Positions 29,009 through 37,787 of a DNA stretch of 37,787 nt are shown here, piece after piece. A model generated the notes under the pieces. The model had not been told where the DNA came from, ran no database searches, and worked only from the letters and a program-made list of their open reading frames with translations. A program made the position numbers and the translations under genes. Position 1 is the first letter of the stretch; the number at the start of each line of letters is the position of its first letter. Source of the stretch: an uncultured Rikenellaceae bacterium (GTDB lineage Bacteria; Bacteroidota; Bacteroidia; Bacteroidales; Rikenellaceae); contig CAMLTW010000018.1 of NCBI GenBank assembly GCA_946486375.1, positions 1-37,787 on the forward strand, read 5' to 3'.

Positions 29009-29422
29009 ATGAAAAAGTGGCTTTGGCTTATTCCGGGGATAGCGGTGGCCTGGTCTTCCTGCCAGAAGGACGACCTGCCGTATCCGGAGGAACGGAAACT
29101 CGATTTCCAGCAACAGACGGCGTGCGGGGTCTACAAGGAACGGACGGCCGTGATGAAATACGACGAATCCAAATATCAGATCGCTTTCAATACGGCGCGA
29201 CGGAGTTTCCGGTTGCAGACCGACGAGCAGGAAAAATACGTTTCATGCGTCCTGTCTGCGGTTCCGGCCTTGGATGCCGAATTGACCGTTTCCGTTCGGA
29301 GGAAGGGGTTGGTGTCGCTCGACGAAGGGGATTACGTCGTGAAGGTGCTGAAGGTGGAGGGCGGGAAAAGCTGGCTCTGGAACGAAGAAAACCTCCTCGG
29401 TTTTCTGGTTCGGACGGAGTAG
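29009..29422 (+). CDS. Small lipoprotein of unknown function
   Basis: This is a 137-residue protein with a lipoprotein signal (MKKWLWLIPGIAVAWSSC, lipidated Cys18) followed by acidic QKDDLPYPEE. The rest looks like a single beta-rich domain (SKYQIAFNTARRSFRLQTDE, AELTVSVRRKGLVSLDEGDY) without a family I recognise. It should sit in the periplasm or on the outer membrane. I used the ATG at 29009 because it opens directly into the signal; 19 more codons in frame upstream lack any signal. It stands alone between GH78 and the M6 protease, with its own promoter match upstream. Confidence 0.75.
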   Translation: MKKWLWLIPGIAVAWSSCQKDDLPYPEERKLDFQQQTACGVYKERTAVMKYDESKYQIAFNTARRSFRLQTDEQEKYVSCVLSAVPALDAELTVSVRRKGLVSLDEGDYVVKVLKVEGGKSWLWNEENLLGFLVRTE

Positions 29423-29671
29423 GCAGGGATTCTGCATCGGCGTTTTCCTTTTTCGGTCCGGCGTCGGAATTAAGGATGAATTAACCGGACAGGGACGTTT
29501 GCCGGAATCCGGATCGGAAATCGGGAGATAAAAAGGAATACCGTGTTCTGAGAACGAAGGATTTACCGGAAGATGGGAAGGTGTTCCGATCGATGCGGAA
29601 ACCGCTTTGCGAAGAAAAAATTATTCGATCGTTTACGAAGGTGAAATCCGGGCCGGCTGGCTGCGGGTAAC

Positions 29672-29678
29672 AAGGAGG
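29672..29678 (+). promoter_or_regulatory. Full Shine-Dalgarno of the M6 protease gene
   Basis: AAGGAGG lies 5 nt before the ATG at 29684. Such complete SD sites are unusual in Bacteroidota and fix this start. The 260 bp before it contain no gene I can support. Confidence 0.75.
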
Positions 29679-29683
29679 AAAGT

Positions 29684-32599
29684 ATGAAGAACGGATTGCG
29701 TAACTGGGGGCGTTGGATCGGTTTGACGGCGATTTTTTGCATCGGATTCGCGGGACGGGCCGGAGCCGTGGGGGCTTATCCCTATCCGGTACAGGTACAG
29801 CAGCCGGACGGTTCCGTGCTGACCGTCCGATTGTACGGGGACGAATTTTTTCATTATGCGACTACGGAAAGCGGTTACATCGTCGCACAGAAGGAGGACG
29901 GATTCTACTATTATGCCGATTTCGACGCTTCCGGCGCTCTGGTCGTTTCGGATACCCGCGCGGGAACCGGAACCGTCGGGGGGATGCGTACCCGCAGCAG
30001 CCGGGCCGGGGTGCTGCAGCAACTGGCGGTTCAGGCCCGCGAACGAATGGCCCGGACCGTTTCCCTGCTGCCCAACACGGCGGGTTTTCCGAGGACGGGC
30101 AGTCCCAAATCGCTGGTGATCCTGGCGTCTTTCGCCGATAACGATTTCGTTACACCGAATCCGCAGCAGGCTTTCACCCGGCTGTTGAACGAGCCGGGAT
30201 ATGCGGACAACGGCGGTACGGGGAGTGCCAAGGATTATTACCGGGACAATTCCGGCGGCGTTTTTACCCCGGAGTTCGTGGTGGTCGGGCCGGTGAAGCT
30301 CGATCGGGAGATGAGTCATTACGGAGGCAACACGGCTACGGGAAACGACAACGACCCGCAGCAGATGGTCATCGACGCCTGTCGCAAGGCTCAGCAGGAA
30401 GGGGTGAATTTCGCGGACTACGATACGGACGGCGATGGGTATGTGGACAACGTTTTCATCTATTATGCGGGCTACAACGAAGCGGAAGGAGCGGCTAAGG
30501 CGACGGTTTGGCCGCATCGCTGGACGGTCAGCGGAAGCCGCACCCCGACCCTGAACGGCGTGAAACTGTTGGATTATGCCTGCACGTCGGAACTGAAAGG
30601 TTCCGGGCCGGCTTCCGGAACGGTCATGGCCGGTATCGGGACGTTCTGCCATGAATTCGGTCATGTGCTGGGTTTTCCGGATATCTACGATACGGGAAAC
30701 ATGGGCGGCCCGGGGCTGTACAATTTTTCCCTGATGTGCAGCGGAAACTATAACAATGAAGGGAGAACGCCGCCCTGCCTGAACGGCGTGGAACGGGCGA
30801 TGGCCGGCTGGATGGAGTTGAAGGAACTCGATCGGGCGGGCTCCTATTCGCTGGCTCCGATCGACGGGAACGAAGACGCCTATGTGCTGGGCACGGAGAT
30901 GAAGGGAGAGTTCTTTTTGCTGGAAAACCGGCAGGCTTCGAGCGTTTGGGATCGTCATCTGCCTTATCACGGGATGCTGGTCTATCATGTCGATCAATCC
31001 ACGAACATGGTGGGCGGAGCGACGGCCCGTTCCCGGTGGAATTCCAATACGGTCAACAATATAGCTGCTCATCAGTGCATGGATCTGGTGGAAGCGTCGG
31101 GGCGGGAAATACCGGGCGGACAGCTTTCGGTGACGGAGTTGCAGAAAATGTTTTTTCCGGGAACATCGAACGTCACCGCTTTCGGAGCTGGAACCGTTCC
31201 GGGTGCGGTCGCCTGGTCGGGTGCCAATGCGGGAAAAAACCTGATCGATATTCGGGAGAACGGGGAAACGGTGGAATTCGAGGTGGAAATGATTTCGGAA
31301 ATTTCGGTGGTCGGAAAAGCGGTGAATACCCTCGGAACGCCCGTGGAAGGGGCGGCGGTGACGTTTACCGTCCTGGAGGAACCGGCTGCCGCTGCGGGCG
31401 GTGGATCGCGGATGGCGAAAATGATGCGGGCGGGTGCCCCTGCCGTGAGTGTGACCACGGATGCGTCGGGCGGTTTCATCGTTACGGCGGGACTGGATGC
31501 GGGAACGTACGAAGTGCGGGTTTCCAAGGACGGGTATGCCGATTATGCGCAGTTGATGGATTTGCATGCGGGAGGCAATGCGGTGAACGGCGACGGCATT
31601 CTGGTGCTCAAGACGCCGGAGGAGGCCAAGAGTACCCGGATGAAGTGGTATGAAGGCGACGGAGCGGTATACGATGCTTTGGTGGGGACGGGAAAGAAAG
31701 AGGCTTTCGTGGCGGGCGTGCTGTGGACGGCCGAAGATTTGCGGGATTATGTCGGATGCCTGCTGAAGGAGGTCCGGATCAGGCTGGCTGCTCAGGCCAC
31801 GGCGGAGCTGTGCGTTTATTTCGACGATGAGGAAATGTTGAGGAAACCGCTGACCGAATTGTACTTGAGCGAGTTCAGCGCGCTCGATCTGGAAGCTGAA
31901 AACCTGCTGATCCCTGCCGGAAAGGCGGTGAGGATCGGATTCCGTATCTCGGATTATGCGGGCTATGCCGCGGCCATCGATGCCGGGCCTGCGGCGGACG
32001 AGAAAGGAAACCTGCTTTCCCTCGACGGCGGGGCGACCTGGAACACGCTGAAGGAGTCCAACATGGACGGGAACTGGCTGATCGACATGACGCTTTACAA
32101 GGCGGATATCAATGTGGACGCCGGGCAGCGGGACGTATGGCTGACGTGGCGAAAGGCCGACTATCCGGAAGGAACGACGTGGGAGGTTCAATGGAAGAAA
32201 AAAGCGGATGCCGCTTACGACGAGCGGGTAGGAGTGGATACCGTGGCTTACCGGATCGGCGGTCTGGAACCGGATACGGAATACGAGGTGAAATTGACGG
32301 TAGCCGGTGACCCGGATGGGACGAAGGAGAAGACGAAAGAATTCCGTACCGGTGCGCTGACTTCGGATTTTCCGGCTATCGACCGGATGGGCGGAAACTT
32401 CCGGGCGGGAGACAAACTGCTCCTGCGGATCCGGAATGTGCCGGAGGCCATCGGTTCGCTGGTCTGGAAATGGGATGGAGAAACCGTGACGGGGGACGAA
32501 GTGATGCTGACCGCCGGAACGCATGAACTGCGGGCGGAAGTGACGACCGACGGAGGCGGAACCGAGGTGATCCTGCGTCGGATTACGGTGCAGGAATAA
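29684..32599 (+). CDS. Secreted M6-family (immune inhibitor A-like) metalloprotease
   Basis: This is a 971-residue exported protease. A signal peptide (about 1-28) precedes a short prodomain and the M6 catalytic domain, with the zinc motif HEFGHVLGFPDIYD (His323, Glu324, His327). YDTDGDGYVDNVFIYY upstream is probably a calcium site. The catalytic region ends near residue 530. It is followed by a carboxypeptidase-regulatory-like beta domain (ISVVGKAVNTLGTPVEGAAV), a lectin-like middle part and fibronectin type III-like repeats (VWLTWRKADYPEGTTWEVQW). M6 enzymes are zinc endopeptidases that digest host or food proteins. It has no typical type IX secretion C-terminal signal, so it may stay in the periplasm or use another route. 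A terminator follows; its gene faces the AsmA gene. Confidence 0.88.
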   Translation: MKNGLRNWGRWIGLTAIFCIGFAGRAGAVGAYPYPVQVQQPDGSVLTVRLYGDEFFHYATTESGYIVAQKEDGFYYYADFDASGALVVSDTRAGTGTVGGMRTRSSRAGVLQQLAVQARERMARTVSLLPNTAGFPRTGSPKSLVILASFADNDFVTPNPQQAFTRLLNEPGYADNGGTGSAKDYYRDNSGGVFTPEFVVVGPVKLDREMSHYGGNTATGNDNDPQQMVIDACRKAQQEGVNFADYDTDGDGYVDNVFIYYAGYNEAEGAAKATVWPHRWTVSGSRTPTLNGVKLLDYACTSELKGSGPASGTVMAGIGTFCHEFGHVLGFPDIYDTGNMGGPGLYNFSLMCSGNYNNEGRTPPCLNGVERAMAGWMELKELDRAGSYSLAPIDGNEDAYVLGTEMKGEFFLLENRQASSVWDRHLPYHGMLVYHVDQSTNMVGGATARSRWNSNTVNNIAAHQCMDLVEASGREIPGGQLSVTELQKMFFPGTSNVTAFGAGTVPGAVAWSGANAGKNLIDIRENGETVEFEVEMISEISVVGKAVNTLGTPVEGAAVTFTVLEEPAAAAGGGSRMAKMMRAGAPAVSVTTDASGGFIVTAGLDAGTYEVRVSKDGYADYAQLMDLHAGGNAVNGDGILVLKTPEEAKSTRMKWYEGDGAVYDALVGTGKKEAFVAGVLWTAEDLRDYVGCLLKEVRIRLAAQATAELCVYFDDEEMLRKPLTELYLSEFSALDLEAENLLIPAGKAVRIGFRISDYAGYAAAIDAGPAADEKGNLLSLDGGATWNTLKESNMDGNWLIDMTLYKADINVDAGQRDVWLTWRKADYPEGTTWEVQWKKKADAAYDERVGVDTVAYRIGGLEPDTEYEVKLTVAGDPDGTKEKTKEFRTGALTSDFPAIDRMGGNFRAGDKLLLRIRNVPEAIGSLVWKWDGETVTGDEVMLTAGTHELRAEVTTDGGGTEVILRRITVQE

Positions 32600-32632
32600 C
32601 TCCGTCTTCGGAAGGCGGCAAATGACGAACAA

Positions 32633-32662
32633 GGGGGAAAGGCATGGTCTTTCCCCCCTTTC
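32633..32662. terminator. Terminator between convergent M6 and AsmA genes
   Basis: GGGGGAAAG (32633-32641) pairs with CTTTCCCCC (32649-32657) around a 7-nt loop and is followed by CTTTCT. The T-run is weak for rightward use. It lies in the short space between two genes that point at each other. Confidence 0.7.
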
Positions 32663-32743
32663 TGTATAAGCCCGTTTCTTTTCGCCTGTTTTCCGAATCC
32701 GTCCGGCTCCCTTTCGCGGAGAGACGACCCGATGGCGGAATAC

Positions 32744-35700
32744 TTACGAGGCGTCCTCCTGCCCGGCCGGTTCCTGCAATCCCGCCTTTCGGATCATCAC
32801 CCGCCGGGCGCTGTCCACGTTTACCTGTTGCAGGCCGAAATCGCTCTTTTTGAGTTTGGCTTTCGTGACCTTGAAGTCGAAATCGTCGAGGTTGCCGAAG
32901 ATGTCCACGCCCGCTTTGAACGGCAGGGGGGACTTCATCACGGAAATGTTGTAATTGAAATTCATGTCGAAATCCTGCGTTCCGCCGATGATGACCCGAT
33001 AGCGGTCGACGGCGGCTTCGAAAGGAAGCACCGTCACGTTGCCGTTCCGAACGACGACATTAGCGGACAGGGTGTCGATGATGGCTTTTTGCTTATCCTT
33101 GAACATGAGCATCTTGGCGATGGAACGGAACGTCTCGTCGTCCGCTACCGACAGCTTCCTGCCGCTCAGGTGCAGGATGGAGGAAAGGGATTTCAGATCG
33201 ACCTGCAGGGCCGAATCCACTTCGGTTTGAGCGGTCAGGGCCACATCCACCGTGCCGCCGAACGATTTGAGCATGGGCAGCAGGGTGTCCAGCGACGGCA
33301 TGATTTCGCCCAGCCGGGAAACGTCGATCCGGGCAATGGCGAGGTTGATCCCGATATCGGCTTTTTTCGGGCCTTGGGTACGGTACAGGGCGGAGGTGCA
33401 CATGTTCGCGCCCAAAGCGTCGAGGTCCAGATCGACCAGCTTTAGTTCCCCGTTGCTGACGTCGATCCGTCCCCGGATGTTTTCCAGCAGGAGATTGCTC
33501 AGTCTGGCCCGGTCGATATTCACGTTCAGCTTGAAATCGACTCCCGGAGGAATCACGAATACTCCCAGTGCGGCAGTATCGGGTGCGGGAGAACCGACGG
33601 CTTCTGTCGTTTCTGATACGGCTGTTCCGGAAGGAATCGCGGAAGAATCGGCAGGGACGGCCCCGGTTTCTTCCGGTCCTTCTTCAGGAGCGAATCGGGC
33701 TGCCAGAGCCGGCGCCGGATCGAGCAGGGCGGACAGCCAGCGGGCCGAATCCGTAGTCGGCAGGGTGTCCGCGGGCAGCGAAGCCAGGGTCGGTATGGTG
33801 TCCGGTCGGTTGGCGCTGCTGTGGCTGATGGCATCCAGAATGGCATTGATATCCATCATCTGCGAGGCGATGTTCAGCTCCCCTTTCAGAACGGTGCGGC
33901 TGCCGAGCAGGGTTTTGAACAGGGAGTCGATGTGACCTGTGGCCGTTACATCCGAACGGCCGATCTTCAACCGGGCGTTTCGCAGGTTCAGGGTGCCGCG
34001 CCGGAAGGTGAGCTGCGTGGAGGGCAGGCTGACGGGGATGGGAAAGAGTTCCGAAAAAATGTGCAGGTTCCGGAAGCCCAGGCCTCCCGAAATGCGCCAC
34101 CTGCCTCCCTTGCTCTCCGGTGGAAGCAGGTTTCCCCGGATCACTGCGGCGGTAAGGGAAGCTTTGGTGCCGGTAACCGTTGCGTCGAAATCGAGCGAGT
34201 CGGTGCGAAGCGTGGCCGTGATCCGGGCTTGCCGACGGTTTTGTTTGTCCGGAACGATTTTCAGTTCCAGTTCGGACTGGGAGAGCCGCGAGCGCATCGT
34301 ATCCTGCAAATCGAACCGGATGCCTCCCAGCACCAGCCGCCCCGTGGTTTCGGAAACTTCCGCGGTGTCCTTGGCGGCCTTGCTCGAAACCTCCATGGCG
34401 ATATCGTTGAGAAAAAGTTCTCTCCCTTTTTTGTCCCGGAATCCCAGTCCGTTGAAAGTGAGGGAACCGTTCAGTTCTCCGTGACCGCTGACCACCACGC
34501 GGTTCTTCCGGGCCAGGCTGTTGCTGAAATCGAAGCTGCCGGATTTCATCATCACGTACAGGTAGGTGCTGTCTCCCTGCGGAAAACGGCTGCCGTCGAC
34601 GAGGATTCTCAGGTCTTTGAAGGAACTGTTCCCGTTGAGCGAAATTTGGCCGTAATTTCTTCGTTTCAGGTCGTTCAAGGCGAATTCCCCTTCGAAGGAG
34701 GTATTGTTCCTTCCTCCGATTTCCACCCCTTCCTGCAAAGGGAAGATCCGGGCGAGGCTGTCGAGGTTTACGTCTCCGGAAACTTTGAATTTCACCCGTG
34801 GGGCGTCCAACAGCCGTTCGGCATCGGCGGTCAGGGTGAAGCCGTTTCCGCCGTCTCCCCGGAATACGAATTTTTTGATGCGCAGGTAGGACGGCCTGCG
34901 CTTGGTCAGGTCGACGAACGTTTCCGCTTCCGTCGTCAGTTCCCGGATGCCGGATTTCATGCCGTCGTAACGGGCGGAGGCCCCGTCGATTTTCAGTTCC
35001 GCCCGCAGTTCCGGGATTTCCCCTGCACCGTATCGTCCGATCGCGGTGGCCTGGAAGAATACTTCTCCTTGCGTCTTCAGTCGGCCGTCTTTCCGGATCA
35101 GGTTGTCGGGAATCAGGTTCAGCACGTCCGCCAGAGACGACATGTGCAACCCGAATCCGAGCCGGACATCGGCGGTTTTCCGGAGCGTGTCCCTTCGCAG
35201 GGTTCCCTGCGCTCCGAACCGGATGCCGTTGACATCCACCGTCGTTTTCCCGAGCCGCAGCAGGGTCGAATCCCGGTCGAATCCCGCATCGGAAACGATG
35301 CCGAGGGAAACGTTTTTGCACAACAGCTCGTCCTTTTGCCAAAGCAGGAGCCGGCCGATCGAAAGATTCAGCCCGACGTTTCCCTTCCGGGCGGAAACGT
35401 TCCCTCGGAGCCTCATATCGATGCTGTCGGCGTCGCAGTACAGCCGGGTGCTGCGGTCGTCCAGCGTGATCCTGCCCCCGCGGATGCGGAAACGGTTCAC
35501 GTCGATTTCCAGCCCCGTCATGCCGGAAAGGGTGTCGGTCGCAACCGTATCCGCCGAAACGTCCGTCCGGAAAATGTCGAGGTTGGAACGCCCCGTGGAA
35601 TCGGTGTAGAGGTAAATATCGGGATCGGTAAAGGTGATCCGGTCGATTTGCAGCTTGTTTTCCCGTAGGAAGGCTATGGGGTTGAAAATCAGCGTGGCTT

Positions 35701-35983
35701 CGGCAAAAGAAATCAACGGCCGGCTGCCTCGTCGGGGATCGACGCAACCTTCCGCGGCTTTCAATCCGAATTTCGGAAACGTGGAGAAGAACGTCAGCTC
35801 CACCTTTCCGATTTTCACTTCTCCTTCGATCGCGTTTTCGGCCAGTTCCCGCACGACCGGCGTGATTTTCGCAGGCGTGAAAACGAAGTTCAGAACCAGG
35901 AGGATTCCCAGCAACAGGAGGACGAGAACGCCGGTCAGTGCGAAAGCGGATATTTTTAATGTTTTCTTTGCTTTCCTGTTCAT
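32744..35983 (-). CDS. AsmA-family envelope protein
   Basis: This is a 1079-residue protein with one N-terminal membrane helix (LKISAFALTGVLVLLLLGIL, about 9-30) and a very long periplasmic part rich in beta strands. The start matches AsmA proteins (FTPAKITPVVRELAENAIEG, VKIGKVELTFFSTFPKFG), and the C-terminal third contains the conserved AsmA-like region (LSNLLLENIRGRIDVSNGEL, FNYNISVMKSPLPFKAGVDI). A Pro/Ala/Ser/Thr-rich low-complexity stretch (about 755-825) splits the two halves. AsmA-type proteins are thought to bridge the inner and outer membranes and help move phospholipids or insert outer-membrane proteins. The start is ATG 35983; a TTG two codons earlier is less likely. It is divergent from the OmpA-like lipoprotein gene, 145 bp away. 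Confidence 0.88.
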   Translation of the reverse strand: MNRKAKKTLKISAFALTGVLVLLLLGILLVLNFVFTPAKITPVVRELAENAIEGEVKIGKVELTFFSTFPKFGLKAAEGCVDPRRGSRPLISFAEATLIFNPIAFLRENKLQIDRITFTDPDIYLYTDSTGRSNLDIFRTDVSADTVATDTLSGMTGLEIDVNRFRIRGGRITLDDRSTRLYCDADSIDMRLRGNVSARKGNVGLNLSIGRLLLWQKDELLCKNVSLGIVSDAGFDRDSTLLRLGKTTVDVNGIRFGAQGTLRRDTLRKTADVRLGFGLHMSSLADVLNLIPDNLIRKDGRLKTQGEVFFQATAIGRYGAGEIPELRAELKIDGASARYDGMKSGIRELTTEAETFVDLTKRRPSYLRIKKFVFRGDGGNGFTLTADAERLLDAPRVKFKVSGDVNLDSLARIFPLQEGVEIGGRNNTSFEGEFALNDLKRRNYGQISLNGNSSFKDLRILVDGSRFPQGDSTYLYVMMKSGSFDFSNSLARKNRVVVSGHGELNGSLTFNGLGFRDKKGRELFLNDIAMEVSSKAAKDTAEVSETTGRLVLGGIRFDLQDTMRSRLSQSELELKIVPDKQNRRQARITATLRTDSLDFDATVTGTKASLTAAVIRGNLLPPESKGGRWRISGGLGFRNLHIFSELFPIPVSLPSTQLTFRRGTLNLRNARLKIGRSDVTATGHIDSLFKTLLGSRTVLKGELNIASQMMDINAILDAISHSSANRPDTIPTLASLPADTLPTTDSARWLSALLDPAPALAARFAPEEGPEETGAVPADSSAIPSGTAVSETTEAVGSPAPDTAALGVFVIPPGVDFKLNVNIDRARLSNLLLENIRGRIDVSNGELKLVDLDLDALGANMCTSALYRTQGPKKADIGINLAIARIDVSRLGEIMPSLDTLLPMLKSFGGTVDVALTAQTEVDSALQVDLKSLSSILHLSGRKLSVADDETFRSIAKMLMFKDKQKAIIDTLSANVVVRNGNVTVLPFEAAVDRYRVIIGGTQDFDMNFNYNISVMKSPLPFKAGVDIFGNLDDFDFKVTKAKLKKSDFGLQQVNVDSARRVMIRKAGLQEPAGQEDAS

Positions 35984-36128
35984 AATCAAATTCTTAAAGA
36001 GAGCCCGGTTCGGAATGTACCGCTAAATTACAAAATATTGCCCGTTTGCCGGTCGAATTTTGCGCGATTGTTGCTATCACTTCGGTTAAAAATGCAGTTT
36101 AGAAAATTTAACTTAAAAACATGCAATT

Positions 36129-37214
36129 ATGAAGAAGTTATACTTATTTGTTTTTGTGGCCTTGTCCGCGATGTTATTTGCATCCTGCAGCGGCGTGCAG
36201 CGGCTGGACAAGCGGAACCAGCTGATGGTTCTGCCCGATACCGTTACCTCCATGAAAATGGCTGACGGTTATGTGGATGTGAACTTCAAGCTCGTCGTGC
36301 CCCAGCGGTATGTGAGGTCGCAGTCCTGCGTCACCTTCACGCCGGTCATCGTCGGGGAAAGCAACCGGCTGTACCTGGAACCGATCATCATCAAGGGACG
36401 GGAATTCGCCCGGATGGAAGAACGTCGGATTCTGACCGGTGAGGCGAATCCGCTGATCAGCAGTTATATGCTTCTTTTGCCGGATTACGGAGCCACCAAC
36501 TTCAACTATACGGCCCGCGTTCCGTACGCAGAATGGATGAACAATTCGGTAACCGTCCTGAAGGAAGATATCTACGTATTCGACGAATTCGTGAACATCG
36601 CCACCTATCCGTTGTTCAGCGGCGTGATGGTTCCGGTACAGGAAGAGATCATCATCCTGACCCCGGCTCCGCAGCCGAAGCCTAAGAAGCCGGAAATCAA
36701 GTCCGAAAGCGGTGAAGCCCGTCTGTATTACAAGATCAACAGCAGTGCTGTGGATCCGAACCTGGACAACAACCGCGAACAGCTGAACAAGATGGAAAGC
36801 CTGCTGCGGAACGTGATGAACGACCGGTCGAAGGAAGTGAAGAGCATCGACATTTACGCTACCTCTTCTCCGGACGGCAATTACGCCAGCAATGAAAAAC
36901 TGGCCGAAGCGCGTGCCTATGCCATCAAGAATTACCTGGCGCGGGATATGAAACTGCCGAACAGCGATCTGATCAACGTAAGATGGGGCGTGGCCAGCTG
37001 GAACGATATCCTGCCGTACGTGATGGATTCTCCGCTGAGCGAAAGCGCCAAGAGCCAGATCGAACGGATCGTGAACAACGCTTCGTCGCCTGCTCAGGCC
37101 AATGCGCAGCTGCGGGCGCTGCCGTCCTTCTCTTACCTGCGGACCAACGTGCTGCCGCAATTGAGGAAAGTGACCTACACGATCAACTATACCGTCAAAG
37201 AGTATAACGACTAA
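36129..37214 (+). CDS. OmpA-like lipoprotein
   Basis: This is a 361-residue protein with a lipoprotein signal (MKKLYLFVFVALSAMLFASC, Cys20). An N-terminal beta domain (about 25-180) is followed by a short charged proline-rich hinge (PAPQPKPKKPEIK) and an OmpA-like peptidoglycan-binding domain (about 195-300). That domain contains SIDIYATSSPDGNYASNEKL then AEARAYAIKNYL, which matches the OmpA pattern NxxLAxxRA. It probably anchors the outer membrane to the cell wall. It resembles a group of Bacteroidota OmpA-type surface lipoproteins; a specific name would be a guess. Codon use is strongly biased, suggesting high expression. It is alone, divergent from the AsmA gene. Confidence 0.82.
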   Translation: MKKLYLFVFVALSAMLFASCSGVQRLDKRNQLMVLPDTVTSMKMADGYVDVNFKLVVPQRYVRSQSCVTFTPVIVGESNRLYLEPIIIKGREFARMEERRILTGEANPLISSYMLLLPDYGATNFNYTARVPYAEWMNNSVTVLKEDIYVFDEFVNIATYPLFSGVMVPVQEEIIILTPAPQPKPKKPEIKSESGEARLYYKINSSAVDPNLDNNREQLNKMESLLRNVMNDRSKEVKSIDIYATSSPDGNYASNEKLAEARAYAIKNYLARDMKLPNSDLINVRWGVASWNDILPYVMDSPLSESAKSQIERIVNNASSPAQANAQLRALPSFSYLRTNVLPQLRKVTYTINYTVKEYND

Positions 37215-37538
37215 AGCGAAATCTTCCACCGAAAGTTTTCCCGAAAGATCGGGAATTTGAAAAATGATAAAAGTACTTTGTTTTTTGATTGCATATTTCC
37301 TGTGCTTTCGCTTCTTGCCTTTTGTTTTTGACATGTTCCGGATGCGTGAAAAGGCGAAAAGGTTCCCGTGGAGAGAGGAGGACGGAACGGAAGAAGGAAA
37401 GGTGGAAACCGACGGATAACCGGTTTATTGAAAAGGGTTTCGGATATGTCCGTCCGTTGGGGCTGGGAAATATAGATATTAAAAAAAATAAAAAACATTT
37501 TTCAAAGAAAGTCCGGAATGGAAGGGAGAGGCGGAAGG
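37215..37538. other. Gene-free stretch after the OmpA-like gene
   Basis: No supported gene is seen. TTCCCG-AAAGAT-CGGGAA (about 37238-37255) can form a small hairpin 25-40 bp after the stop and may end the transcript, although its T-run is poor. An A-rich block lies at about 37478-37510. Confidence 0.5.
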
Positions 37539-37569
37539 TTTTGATTACAACAATAATTCTCTAAATTTG
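37539..37569 (+). promoter_or_regulatory. Two-box Bacteroidota promoter near the right edge
   Basis: TTTTG (37539-37543) is followed after 18 bp by TAAATTTG (37562-37569), a full TAnnTTTG match. Spacing is one base shorter than usual. Confidence 0.6.
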
Positions 37570-37570
37570 T

Positions 37571-37606
37571 ACATGGGGTTTGTCTCGCACAGGCCCCATG
37601 TTTTTC
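37571..37606 (+). terminator. Terminator-like hairpin at the expected transcript start
   Basis: ACATGGGG (37571-37578) pairs perfectly with CCCCATGT (37594-37601) around a 15-nt loop, and five T follow. It begins 2 bp after the promoter box. This could be a very short RNA, a leader attenuator or a 5' stabilising stem. Confidence 0.6.
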
Positions 37607-37636
37607 TTTTTTAACTCTTAAGGAACAAAACGACGC

Positions 37637-37787
37637 ATGGCAGCTGCCGCCCGAACTTTCGAGAAACCTTCGACCCTTTCGCTTCCGATCCGGAAGCGGG
37701 CGGAGCGTTGTGAAACTTTTTTCGGGCCGACAACCGTTTTTATCTCTTTTTTCTTGGAGATGTGTGATATTTTGCTAACACACACAC
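37637..37787 (+). CDS. Open frame leaving the right edge, possible start of a gene
   Basis: An ATG at 37637 opens a frame of 50 codons (MAAAARTFEKPSTLSLPIRK onward) that reaches the window end without a stop. It lies downstream of the promoter and hairpin at 37539-37606. I do not recognise the sequence, and no signal peptide or domain is visible. A non-coding leader of the next gene is as likely. Confidence 0.2.
   Translation, partial: MAAAARTFEKPSTLSLPIRKRAERCETFFGPTTVFISFFLEMCDILLTHT

Noticed and set aside
29633-32632. A 999-codon open frame antisense to the M6 protease
   Set aside because: It is rich in Arg, His and Pro, has no recognisable domain, and mirrors the codon pattern of the M6 gene; a shadow of GC-rich coding DNA.

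Overview
The window looks like a chromosome segment from a GC-rich member of the Bacteroidales, most like Rikenellaceae/Alistipes. The evidence is the gene families (succinyl/acetylornithine carbamoyltransferase, MutS2 with an Smr tail, Bacteroidota-type outer-membrane barrel and OmpA lipoproteins, AsmA protein, GH78 enzyme) and the repeated Bacteroidota -7 promoter box TAnnTTTG. The genus is an inference. No rRNA, tRNA or CRISPR array was recognised.

Region 1 (1 to about 7,450) is AT-rich compared with the rest and reads as a defence island. On the minus strand a small HTH regulator is followed by hsdR, hsdM, a YhcG/DUF1016-type PDDEXK nuclease and the start of hsdS, which runs off the left edge. 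Divergent from the regulator, and sharing about 90 bp of promoter DNA, is a two-gene CBASS-like unit: a SMODS cyclic-oligonucleotide synthase and a SLATT two-transmembrane effector. Both genes are broken: the cyclase needs two single-base deletions and the effector one single-base insertion to read through. Three tandem 21-nt palindromic units sit in frame inside the nuclease linker.

Region 2 (about 7,270 to 7,990) is a gene-free junction where base composition changes. It holds copies of a palindromic GAGAT...ATGAC repeat family and a 63-bp near-perfect direct repeat.

Region 3 (7,990 to 20,375) is GC-rich core genome. On the minus strand a TPR protein, an outer-membrane beta-barrel and argF' (arginine synthesis) probably form an operon. 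Divergent from them are glmM (cell-wall precursor synthesis, with a perfect terminator), mutS2 and a secreted M23 peptidase, which faces smpB (trans-translation).

Region 4 (20,376 to 23,674) holds a MATE exporter and a divergent AraC-type regulator. Beyond them is a gene-poor stretch with a terminator hairpin and a possible 30-residue minus-strand gene.

Region 5 (23,675 to 37,214) is mostly cell-envelope and secreted proteins: a polytopic SH3-domain protein next to an L,D-transpeptidase, a GH78 alpha-L-rhamnosidase-like enzyme, a small lipoprotein, a large M6 metalloprotease, a convergent AsmA-family protein and an OmpA-like lipoprotein. The last 570 bp hold a strong promoter match running straight into a terminator-like hairpin and an open frame that leaves the window.

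Many starts were placed downstream of the longest open frame because the extra codons begin with TTG or lie across a promoter box; each such choice is noted.
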